This document shows, piece after piece, positions 1-5,520 of a stretch of DNA of 8,874 nucleotides; positions within the stretch are counted from its first letter, which is position 1; each line of letters begins with the position of its first letter. The position numbers and the translations under genes were made by a program. The notes below the pieces were generated by a model that worked only from the letters and a program-made list of their open reading frames with translations, was not told the origin of the DNA and did not search any database. The DNA comes from Pseudomonadota bacterium (GTDB lineage Bacteria > Pseudomonadota > Alphaproteobacteria > Micavibrionales > UBA2020), in NCBI GenBank assembly GCA_023444705.1, contig JAEXMB010000010.1:1-8874 (forward strand). The letters run 5' to 3'.

Positions 1-572
1 GAATATGTTTCGGCGGCGGCGACGGTCGCATCGTTCTTGCACTCGATCACCCAGACGTCATAGATCGGGTGTTCCATCGCCGACAATGACGGGCTTGATG
101 AAAACATCCAGCCGCTGAAGATCCAGCGCGATTCATCGCCGGTGCGTGCATCGGGTTCGGGCAGACGCTCCCAGATTTGCAGGAAGGCCGCGTTTTCGGG
201 CTCGTCCAGCGCGGAGGAACTGCGGCAGGCGCGGGCCTTGATGAACAGCGACTTGCCGAATTTGACCGTCTTGCTGACGGGGATTTCAAACGTGTGCGTG
301 CGCGCCGACAGTTTGTCGATGGTGCGCAACTTGACGATGCTGCGGTCCGTCATCTGGCGCTTGCGCTTGCCATCGCCGAAAATTTCCGCCGCCTTGGGGT
401 CCACGGGCGCATCGGGCGATGCGGCAGGCGTGTTACCTTCAACGCTGGTGGCGCTATCAAGGGAGAGAAATTCTTCCGCGCTCAGTTGCTGTTCATCCGT
501 TTGCGCCCGCGCGCCGGCCGGAAATGCGGCAAGCAGGCAGAGCAGCGAGAGGACGGCAACAGAGGTGCGCAT
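1..572 (-). CDS. DUF2155 domain protein, secreted, 3' end cut by window edge
   Basis: The reading frame starts at ATG 572-570 and stays open to the left edge, so 190 residues are visible and the C-terminal end is missing. Residues 1-23 look like a Sec signal peptide: a short basic start, a leucine/alanine-rich core, and a probable cut after Ala-Arg-Ala at residue 23. A polar, proline-rich linker (about 24-75) follows. The DUF2155 region covers about 79-180 and includes KLRTIDKLSART, the RACR segment with Cys116, IFSGWMFSSSPSLSAMEHP and YDVWVIECK with Cys178. The two cysteines could form a disulfide in the periplasm. The family has no established function that I know of. In Alphaproteobacteria it commonly lies beside NDUFA12-type and mlaD-like genes, as here. 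The start is 17 bases after the mlaD-like stop, which suggests co-transcription. I see no strong ribosome binding site, so translational coupling is possible. Confidence 0.85.
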   Translation of the reverse strand, partial: MRTSVAVLSLLCLLAAFPAGARAQTDEQQLSAEEFLSLDSATSVEGNTPAASPDAPVDPKAAEIFGDGKRKRQMTDRSIVKLRTIDKLSARTHTFEIPVSKTVKFGKSLFIKARACRSSSALDEPENAAFLQIWERLPEPDARTGDESRWIFSGWMFSSSPSLSAMEHPIYDVWVIECKNDATVAAAETY

Positions 573-589
573 GAAGGATGTAAAACCGG

Positions 590-1114
590 TCAGGGAGCTT
601 GGGTAACGCTGGCGGGTGCTGCGGGTGCGTGCGGCGCGCCGCCTGCGGGTTTGCCATCGTCTTTTTTATCGTCTTTGGTCAGGCTGAAGATGACCTGGCC
701 CAGCAGCTGTTCAAGGCCGGGGGGCGATTGGGTGTATTCCATGCGGTCGCCATCCTTGAGGGTTTCTTCGTCGGCACCCGGCTCAAGGCTGATGAACTTG
801 CCGTCAAGCAGGCCTGCCGATGCGATGACCGCCGCGGTATCAAGGGGCAGTTTCACGCTGCTGTCGATCGTCATTTCCACTTCGGCCTGATAGGTCTCGG
901 GGTTGAGCTTCATTGCCGTGATCTTGCCAACGTTGATGCCGCTGACGCGCACGACCGTGCCGGTGTCGATGCCGTCGCTTTTGGTGAAAGCGGCGGTGAC
1001 GGTATAGCCGTTGCTCGGCGCGCGGCTGATGTTCTGCGAGAAGTAGAACAGGAAACCGGCCGCGATCAGCAGTACAGCGGCGCCCAGAACGGTTTCGGCA
1101 AGATTGCGTTGCAT
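590..1114 (-). CDS. mlaD: MlaD-like MCE-domain lipid transport protein
   Basis: This 174-residue protein looks like MlaD, the substrate-binding component of the Mla phospholipid transport system. MlaD is anchored in the inner membrane and faces the periplasm. Residues 9-27 form one transmembrane anchor. The MCE domain covers about 37-113 and carries the typical pattern GTVVRVSGINVGKI, then ASAGLLDGKFISLEPG (about 98-113). The segment PPGLEQLLGQVIFSL (131-145) matches the helical tail that follows the MCE domain. The last 25 or so residues are Lys/Asp- and Ala/Pro-rich, which looks disordered. The length is close to that of E. coli MlaD. The start at 1114 is preferred because AAGGA (complement of 1123-1127) lies 8 bases upstream and the membrane anchor follows at once; the frame is open back to 1195 without a better start. 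No mlaE, mlaF, mlaB or mlaC neighbours are visible, so any transporter partners lie elsewhere. Confidence 0.88.
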   Translation of the reverse strand: MQRNLAETVLGAAVLLIAAGFLFYFSQNISRAPSNGYTVTAAFTKSDGIDTGTVVRVSGINVGKITAMKLNPETYQAEVEMTIDSSVKLPLDTAAVIASAGLLDGKFISLEPGADEETLKDGDRMEYTQSPPGLEQLLGQVIFSLTKDDKKDDGKPAGGAPHAPAAPASVTQAP

Positions 1115-1151
1115 ATGTCGTATCCTTGTCGTCGGTCGGAAGGTGTCGGGA

Positions 1152-1556
1152 TTATTGTGGTGGTTGCCAGGGTTGATAGTCGCCGGTGGCGCCATCGCGC
1201 TGACCGCCGCGCTTGACGTGACCGGGCGGCAGATAGGTCTGCGCCGATCCGGTCAGGTTGGGCTGGTGGGGTTTTTGCCATGTCTGGCGCAGCGGGTTGT
1301 CGTTGCCCGGCACGCGGTCTGACTGGTGGTGCAACCAGCCGTGCCATTCGGGCGGCACCAGCGACGCTTCGGCGGTGTCCTTATAAATAACCCAGCGGCG
1401 TTCGCGCGGCTTGCCGGCAAAGCGGTCGTTGGCGCGCGGCTTGCCGCGGTAATAGCGGTTGCCCAGCGCATCGGTGCCAACTTTGGTGCCGTGCAGTGCT
1501 GTATAGAGCAGGATCTGGATATTGGTCAGTGCGCCAAAGATGCTAAGTTTTGCCAT
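1152..1556 (-). CDS. NDUFA12-family NADH:ubiquinone oxidoreductase subunit
   Basis: This 134-residue protein is related to mitochondrial NDUFA12 (B17.2), an accessory subunit of respiratory complex I also found in Alphaproteobacteria. Family features in order: a short N-terminal stretch, TKVGTDALGNRYYR (24-37), RRWVIYKD (53-60), the signature VPPEWHGWLHH (67-77), LTGSAQTYLPPGH (101-113), and a C-terminal YQPWQPP. There is no signal peptide, consistent with a protein on the cytoplasmic arm of the complex. Bacterial members are normally encoded away from the main nuo operon, as appears to be the case here. I chose ATG 1556 because MAKLSIFG resembles family N termini. However, a GTG at 1598 in the same frame has a perfect AGGAGG ahead of it and would add 14 residues, giving 148. 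It is first in a probable three-gene unit, with 37 bases to the mlaD-like start. Confidence 0.92.
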   Translation of the reverse strand: MAKLSIFGALTNIQILLYTALHGTKVGTDALGNRYYRGKPRANDRFAGKPRERRWVIYKDTAEASLVPPEWHGWLHHQSDRVPGNDNPLRQTWQKPHQPNLTGSAQTYLPPGHVKRGGQRDGATGDYQPWQPPQ

Positions 1557-1595
1557 AACGCGTCTTCTAATCCTTGTTGGCCGAAAAGTCCCCCA

Positions 1596-1609
1596 CACTA
1601 TGCCCTCCT
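1596..1609 (-). promoter_or_regulatory. Perfect Shine-Dalgarno and alternative GTG start for NDUFA12-like gene
   Basis: On the minus strand AGGAGG (complement of 1604-1609) lies 5 bases before a GTG at 1598-1596 that is in frame with the NDUFA12-like gene. The spacing is right for initiation. The nearer ATG at 1556 has only a weak AGAAG-like site. Either translation starts at the GTG, adding a basic arginine-rich N-terminal extension, or the site is fortuitous and upstream of the transcript start. Confidence 0.45.
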
Positions 1610-1751
1610 GTAACGAAAAAACAATGTTTTTGAGTGTAGTTTGTCGCTCTGCGTGCGTTGGGGGGCGCGGTTGCCCTTTGCGGGCATCTGTGCAATGGTG
1701 CGCCTCACCGCCGCCTTATTGCTGTTACGAGTCGTTTTTACCATTTTTTAC

Positions 1752-1767
1752 AAAAGGTTAGCCTTTT
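1752..1767 (+). promoter_or_regulatory. Small hairpin covering the likely ribosome binding site of the NrdJ-like gene
   Basis: AAAAGG (1752-1757) and CCTTTT (1762-1767) are perfect inverted copies around a 4-base loop. AAAGG is the only purine-rich site ahead of the ATG at 1774, and it is rather far away (16 bases). If the hairpin forms, it would hide this site but also shorten the effective distance. It is a 6-bp stem and may be chance. Confidence 0.25.
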
Positions 1768-1773
1768 CGCGCC

Positions 1774-4128
1774 ATGACTGCCCGCCCGATCATCATCGCC
1801 CGCCATTTTTCCGCCGCGAGCCGCGCTGCGGGGGGCGCGTTGCTGCCCGAAGACGGCGCCTGCGCGCCGCTGGCCGATGTCGCGGTTGCACGCGGCTGGC
1901 TGGCGCAGGGTGACCGCGCCACCTTGATCGAGGAATTGCAGGCCGCCTGTGCGCGCAAGCTGATCGCCTGCGAGGATGCGCCCGCGCGCCCTGTGGCGGC
2001 GACGCTTGAGCAAGCACTTGCGGCTGACACGGCGGACAGCCGCCAGATCGTGGTGGCACTTGCTGCCGACGAGCGTGCCGAGCGCCCTGCGTTGGCGCGG
2101 CAGGTTGATGTCATCGCCGCGCGCGCTGCCCTTGCGGGGCAGGTGCCGCCCGCCATCCAACTGCCCGTCGAACACCTTGATGCCTCGGCCCTTGCCAGCC
2201 GCCGCGTACAGCGCGAAATGGCGCGCGTGGCCGCAAGCTTTGGCCAGCGTCACCTGATCGACGCGCTGGAAGGCGTGATGGACAGCTGCGACCGCAGCCG
2301 CGTGCTGGGCTTTGACCCGCTGCATCACGCACCCCTTGCGCGCGCTGTCAGCGATGCGCGCAAGCTTGGCGTGCCCGACGCCGCCATCGCCGCTGCCATC
2401 GCGCTGGCGCAGGAAGGCGAGGAAACGCTTGGCGCGCTAACGTCATTGCTGCGCCACGAAGATGACAGCGACGATCTGCCCCTGCCGGCACTGGTGCTTG
2501 ACATGCCCGACAGCTTTGTCGAGGCCAGCCTGACCGGCCATGCGTTCGAACAGCGCGACGGCCGTGGCAACGCCGCGCAGGCCAGTGCCGCTGCAGAAAT
2601 GTCGCGCGCGGTTGACGCGTTGTGGTTTGGCGCGGGCGCGCAGTTCTATTTCCGCGACCGCGCCAGTGTTGCAGCACCGCTCGCTGCGGCGGCGGGTGCC
2701 TGCGATGCCCTGCCGGTTGCGGCAGGTGCCTATGGCCTGCCCGCGCATGTAAGTGTCGTGCAGGGGGCAATTAATCTGCTGCCCTTCGTGCGCGCCAGCG
2801 GCATTGATGTCGCGGGGCTGGTTGCGGCGTCGCGCCTGATCGCGCTCTCTCTTGCCACGCGTTGCAACGACGGCGACGCAGTTGCAGTATCGCTGACCAA
2901 TATGGCGGCGGCGGTGATGAGTGCGGGCATGCCCTACGACAGCACGGCGGGCCGCACGCTGGCGGCGGCACTGGCGGCACTGGTCACGGCGACGCTGGCG
3001 GAAACCGCAGGCCATCTGGCCGCCAGTACCGGCACACCCGGCCATGCGGCGGGGCGCGACGGTTTTGCCAAACAGTTGCAGGCGATGCGCCAGCGTTTTG
3101 CCGGTGCTGCCTTTGGCAGTGCTGACATGGGCCGTGGCGGTCAGGCCGTTTCGGCAGTGGCGCTGCATGATGCGGCACTCAAGGTCGCGGTGCTGGCGGC
3201 ACTCGATAGTGCTGCCGACGTCGTGCGCCGCGCGGGTGTCGCCGTCCTGCCGGTGACGATGGTGGCAACCCCGCCGTCGCTCAACGCGGCATTGAACGTG
3301 CGCACGCCCGACATCATGGCCGAACCGCGCCTGATCGACGTCGCGCCCGAAGGCGACATGCCTGATGAAGGCTATGACGAGGGCGATGAAAACGACGCTG
3401 TTGCAGCGCTTTATCGCCGCGCGCTCAATCCCTGTGTGGTCAGCGCGCTGACGCGCCTTGGCTATAGCGCGCAGCAGATCGACGACATTCATTTCTACGT
3501 GGTGGGCCACGGCTCGCTGCTTGATGCGCCGCATATCAACCATGCCAGCCTCAAGGCGGCGGGATGCGATGCGCGCGCGATCATGCGTATCGAGCGCGCG
3601 CTGATGCTGGCGGGCGACATCAGCCATGCCGTCAACGTCCATGTGCTGGGCCGCGACTGGTGCTGCGAGGTGCTGGGCATCGACGAAGACGCGCTTGACG
3701 GTGTTGACCTGATCGCAGCCCTTGGCTTTGACGCCGACGAGGCCGAGGCCGCAAGCTTTTACGCCTGCGGCGCGCAGACGATGGCGGGCGCGCCGCATCT
3801 TGATCCCGCGCATCTGGCGGTGTTTGATACCGATGGCGGGCGCGCGCCGGTGAGTGCCGAGGCACGCCTGATGATGCAGGCCGCGCTTGAGCCGTTTTTG
3901 ACCGGTGCAGTCGTGCAGACGGTGACCTGCGATCCGCATATCAGCCGCGACGATCTGGCGGCCCTGATTCTCGCCGGATGGGAGGCGGGGGTAAAGAATC
4001 TGGCCCTCTATCGCCCCGGCAGCGGGCTGGATGCGCCCGTAGCGCTGGCGGTGCCTGATGTTCAAGATATTGAAATTAAAGAAATAAATGAAAAATCGAC
4101 GCGGCGGGGCGCGTTAACCGGCTCTTAA
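1774..4128 (+). CDS. Class II ribonucleotide reductase (NrdJ)-like protein, apparently without catalytic residues
   Basis: This 784-residue protein follows the B12-dependent ribonucleotide reductase of Alphaproteobacteria from about residue 145 onward. Recognisable family stretches in order: GQRHL and GFDPLHHAPL to ALAQEG (157-215); LDMPDSFVEA (242-251); GAGAQF (286-291); GAINLLPF (331-338); MPYDSTAGRTLAAAL (386-400); LTRLGYSAQQIDDI (559-572) then VVGHGSLLDAPHINHASL (576-593); CGAQTMAGAPHL (665-676); RLMMQAALEPFLTGAV (698-713); and KNLALYRPGSGL (741-752). The family's NPCSEY active-site loop aligns with VAAGAY (315-320). The Asn, the radical Cys and the Glu are therefore replaced, and the redox Cys 11 residues later becomes Val328. 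The phosphate loop PTGTI aligns with TPPSL (499-503). The N-terminal reductase region and the C-terminal zinc ribbon are absent; residues 1-145 match nothing I know. Full NrdJ is near 1,200 residues. The long intact frame argues for a maintained pseudoenzyme, not a decaying gene. ATG 1774 follows an in-frame stop at 1759. Confidence 0.8.
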   Translation: MTARPIIIARHFSAASRAAGGALLPEDGACAPLADVAVARGWLAQGDRATLIEELQAACARKLIACEDAPARPVAATLEQALAADTADSRQIVVALAADERAERPALARQVDVIAARAALAGQVPPAIQLPVEHLDASALASRRVQREMARVAASFGQRHLIDALEGVMDSCDRSRVLGFDPLHHAPLARAVSDARKLGVPDAAIAAAIALAQEGEETLGALTSLLRHEDDSDDLPLPALVLDMPDSFVEASLTGHAFEQRDGRGNAAQASAAAEMSRAVDALWFGAGAQFYFRDRASVAAPLAAAAGACDALPVAAGAYGLPAHVSVVQGAINLLPFVRASGIDVAGLVAASRLIALSLATRCNDGDAVAVSLTNMAAAVMSAGMPYDSTAGRTLAAALAALVTATLAETAGHLAASTGTPGHAAGRDGFAKQLQAMRQRFAGAAFGSADMGRGGQAVSAVALHDAALKVAVLAALDSAADVVRRAGVAVLPVTMVATPPSLNAALNVRTPDIMAEPRLIDVAPEGDMPDEGYDEGDENDAVAALYRRALNPCVVSALTRLGYSAQQIDDIHFYVVGHGSLLDAPHINHASLKAAGCDARAIMRIERALMLAGDISHAVNVHVLGRDWCCEVLGIDEDALDGVDLIAALGFDADEAEAASFYACGAQTMAGAPHLDPAHLAVFDTDGGRAPVSAEARLMMQAALEPFLTGAVVQTVTCDPHISRDDLAALILAGWEAGVKNLALYRPGSGLDAPVALAVPDVQDIEIKEINEKSTRRGALTGS

Positions 4129-4171
4129 CTATCAGATGACATAATGTAGGCAGATCACGACACACTGCCGC

Positions 4172-4178
4172 AAGGGGG
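4172..4178 (+). promoter_or_regulatory. Strong Shine-Dalgarno for the 55-residue gene
   Basis: AAGGGGG lies 5 bases before ATG 4184. It is one of the best ribosome binding sites in the window and is the main reason to believe the very short gene that follows. Confidence 0.65.
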
Positions 4179-4183
4179 CCGCC

Positions 4184-4351
4184 ATGAGCGACAAAGCAAA
4201 AACAGACCTCAGCACACTGAGCATCTCGCGCGAATTCGACAGCTTCGCCGCCCTTGATCACGACGCAGGCTTTGCCAAGGCGATGGATGATCTGCACAAC
4301 GCGCCCAAGGCCAAGGTTGTGCCGACCGACGGTTTCGCCCGTCCGGGCTAG
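4184..4351 (+). CDS. Small unrecognised protein, 55 residues
   Basis: I do not recognise this protein. It begins MSDKAKTDLSTLSISREFD, continues with a predicted amphipathic helical stretch (about residues 15-38, containing FAALDHDAGFAKAMDDLHN), and ends with a short basic and proline-containing tail, PTDGFARPG. It has no signal peptide, membrane segment or cysteine, so it is probably soluble and cytoplasmic. Support for a real gene: a strong AAGGGGG site 5 bases before the ATG, codons with the same G/C third-position preference as the neighbours, and a good intrinsic terminator 31 bases after the stop. It starts 55 bases after the NrdJ-like stop, so the two may share a transcript. A CATAAT at 4140-4145 resembles a -10 box but has no matching -35. 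No function is inferred. Confidence 0.65.
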   Translation: MSDKAKTDLSTLSISREFDSFAALDHDAGFAKAMDDLHNAPKAKVVPTDGFARPG

Positions 4352-4382
4352 AAGGCACGCATCGCTTTACTTCGCAAACAAG

Positions 4383-4409
4383 GCTCCGTAGTCTCTACGG
4401 AGCTTTTTT
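4383..4409 (+). terminator. Intrinsic (Rho-independent) terminator
   Basis: GCTCCGTA (4383-4390) pairs perfectly with TACGGAGC (4396-4403) around a 5-base loop and is followed directly by six T residues (4404-4409). An outer G.T and two A-T pairs could extend the stem. It ends the transcript of the NrdJ-like and 55-residue genes and lies just 27 bases before the RidA start codon. Confidence 0.88.
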
Positions 4410-4436
4410 GCATCTGCCATCTTCGAGGAGAATTCC

Positions 4437-4898
4437 ATGTCGATCCTGTCACGCCTTGCCGATCTTGGCATCGTCCTGCCCGCCGTCACGCCGCCGGTGG
4501 CAAGCTATGTGCCGGTGGTGATCGAAGGTAACCTGATCTTCGTCTCCGGCCAGCTGCCCGTGCGCGATGGCGAGATGGTCAAAGGCCACCTTGGCCGCGA
4601 TGTCAGTCTTGAAGATGGCCAGCGCGCCGCACAGCTTTGCGCGCTGAATATCCTCGCGCAGGTCAGCGCGGCACTGGATGGGCAGCTCGACCGCATTTCA
4701 CGCTGCGTCAAGCTGGGTGGCTTCGTCGCCTGCACGCCCGATTTCACCGATCACCCCAAGGTCATCAACGGCGCGTCGGACCTGATGCTGCAGGTACTGG
4801 GCGATGCGGGCAAGCATGCGCGCGCCGCTGTCGGCGTGCCGAGCCTGCCGCTGGGCGCTGCGGTCGAAGTCGAGGCGGTTTTCGCCCTGCGCGACTGA
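4437..4898 (+). CDS. RidA-family (YjgF/YER057c/UK114) protein
   Basis: This 153-residue protein belongs to the Rid family. RidA itself hydrolyses reactive enamine and imine intermediates released by PLP enzymes; other subgroups have uncertain substrates. Visible family features: GNLIFVSGQLPV (31-42), a central helix in RAAQLCALNILAQVSAAL (63-80), the strand VKLGGFVACTPDFTDHPKVI (91-110), and ARAAVGVPSLPLGAAVEVEA (128-147). Arg129 occupies the position of the catalytic arginine of RidA, and Glu145 that of the conserved glutamate near the C terminus. It is somewhat longer than classical RidA (about 130 residues) and fits the group of about 150-residue alphaproteobacterial Rid proteins with a PDFTDHPKVINGASDL motif. 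GAGGAG (4425-4430) sits 6 bases before the ATG, a strong site. An intrinsic terminator lies immediately upstream, leaving little room for a separate promoter. Confidence 0.92.
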   Translation: MSILSRLADLGIVLPAVTPPVASYVPVVIEGNLIFVSGQLPVRDGEMVKGHLGRDVSLEDGQRAAQLCALNILAQVSAALDGQLDRISRCVKLGGFVACTPDFTDHPKVINGASDLMLQVLGDAGKHARAAVGVPSLPLGAAVEVEAVFALRD

Positions 4899-4901
4899 TC
4901 C

Positions 4902-5306
4902 CTATAATTTGAACCTGTGCGCGTCGCCCTGCTTTTCCAGCCGGGCGACGCGTTTTTCCAGCTGGCGGATCTGTTCATGCAGGCGCGCCAGCGTTGCATC
5001 GTTGCTGTTGGCGGCAGGTGTTGCGACGGGTGGCGTTGCGGCGGCGTTGAACATGCCTGCGGGCCCGCGCTCCAGAATGTGTTGTTCAAGGCGCTTGCGC
5101 TTTTTCATCGTCGGCGCCCAGCCGGGGGTGGCGCTTGAGGTCCAGTCACCACTGTCTTCACGCCGCAGGCGCTCGCTCACGCCCTTGCCGATGGCGTCAA
5201 GGCAGGCGTCGTCATGGCCGTATTTGCCCAGCAACGTTTCGAATTCGTCAAAATCGCATGCGCCTGCGCGTTCTTTGAGAATGCGGCGGAAATCGCTTGT
5301 GTTCAT
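4902..5306 (-). CDS. Unrecognised 134-residue protein with C-terminal coiled coil
   Basis: I do not recognise this family. Residues 1-82 form a charged, probably helical domain that includes LKERAGACDFDEFETLLGK (10-28), ERLRREDSGDW (45-55) and MKKRKRLEQHILERGPAGM (67-85). An Ala/Pro-rich linker (about 87-100) joins it to a C-terminal segment, LARLHEQIRQLEKRVARLEK (106-125), whose regular leucine spacing suggests a coiled coil and hence self-association or partner binding. There is no signal peptide or membrane segment. ATG 5306 is chosen because AAAAGG (complement of 5315-5320) lies 8 bases upstream; the frame is open further upstream to 5396, but that extension has no good site. The gene is a single unit on the minus strand, divergent from accD and convergent with the RidA gene, with only 3 bases between the two stop codons and no terminator between them. 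Confidence 0.7.
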   Translation of the reverse strand: MNTSDFRRILKERAGACDFDEFETLLGKYGHDDACLDAIGKGVSERLRREDSGDWTSSATPGWAPTMKKRKRLEQHILERGPAGMFNAAATPPVATPAANSNDATLARLHEQIRQLEKRVARLEKQGDAHRFKL

Positions 5307-5520
5307 GGGAGTGACCTTTTGGCAGGTTGCAAGGGGTGCAACGGCCTTGGCAAAAGGTGTTGCCAACAAGCGTATCAAAAGGGCGCGGGCGGTCAATGGT
5401 GTCTGTATCTTGTTGTTTAAAAAGGGTTATTTTTTGAGCAAGCCGCCCCTCTGGTGTTCAAAGGCCCAATTTGGTATGCAAGGGGCTGCTTTTGAACCCC
5501 TGAACAAGGCCTGCATACGC
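5307..5520. other. Divergent intergenic region and accD leader
   Basis: These 214 bases separate the divergent coiled-coil gene from accD. They include AT-rich stretches (about 5403-5437) that contrast with the coding DNA and would suit a promoter for accD, but I cannot point to a convincing -35/-10 pair. The last 50 bases before accD contain an inverted repeat described separately. No gene is supported here: the accD frame happens to be open far upstream, but with no start signal or recognisable protein. Confidence 0.4.
5474..5518 (+). promoter_or_regulatory. Inverted repeat in the leader just ahead of accD
   Basis: GTATGCA (5474-5480) is matched by TGCATAC (5512-5518), two bases before the accD ATG. 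Inside, AGGGG (5481-5485) is matched by CCCCT (5497-5501), so a two-part stem with an asymmetric internal loop of about 10 bases is possible. The accD start lacks a strong Shine-Dalgarno (AAGG at 5506-5509 is 11 bases away and lies in the internal loop), so folding here could influence translation. No run of T follows, so it is not a terminator. Confidence 0.4.

Larger units (their letters stand above)
1557..1773. other. Divergent intergenic region
   Basis: These 217 bases separate the minus-strand NDUFA12-like unit from the plus-strand NrdJ-like gene, so they should hold promoters for both. On the minus strand, TTGTTT (complement of 1619-1624) and CATAGT (complement of 1597-1602) are 16 bases apart and could be a weak -35/-10 pair. 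On the plus strand I find no convincing pair. The end of the region (about 1720-1767) is T- and A-rich, unlike its surroundings. I see no gene here that I can support. Confidence 0.4.

Noticed and set aside
177..1216. Plus-strand open frames (177-890, 599-1216) across the DUF2155 and MlaD-like genes
   Set aside because: The minus-strand translations show a signal peptide, a membrane anchor and family motifs; the plus-strand frames show none.
2443..4065. A 540-codon open frame on the minus strand opposite the NrdJ-like gene
   Set aside because: It is antisense to a frame with clear family motifs, its composition (rich in Arg, His, Gln) is typical of shadow frames in GC-rich DNA, and it has no recognisable domain or good start signal.
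1774..4128. Possibility that the NrdJ-like gene is a decaying pseudogene
   Set aside because: There is no stop or frameshift over 784 codons, many conserved segments remain, and codon use matches the neighbours. A maintained pseudoenzyme fits better, though recent loss cannot be fully excluded.
4140..4145. CATAAT as a -10 box for the 55-residue gene
   Set aside because: No acceptable -35 element lies 16-18 bases upstream, so it is not listed as a promoter.
4804..5520. Upstream extension of the accD frame, open back to 4804
   Set aside because: It runs antisense to the coiled-coil gene and overlaps the end of the RidA gene. AccD proteins begin at the MNWITNF segment, so the start at 5521 is preferred.
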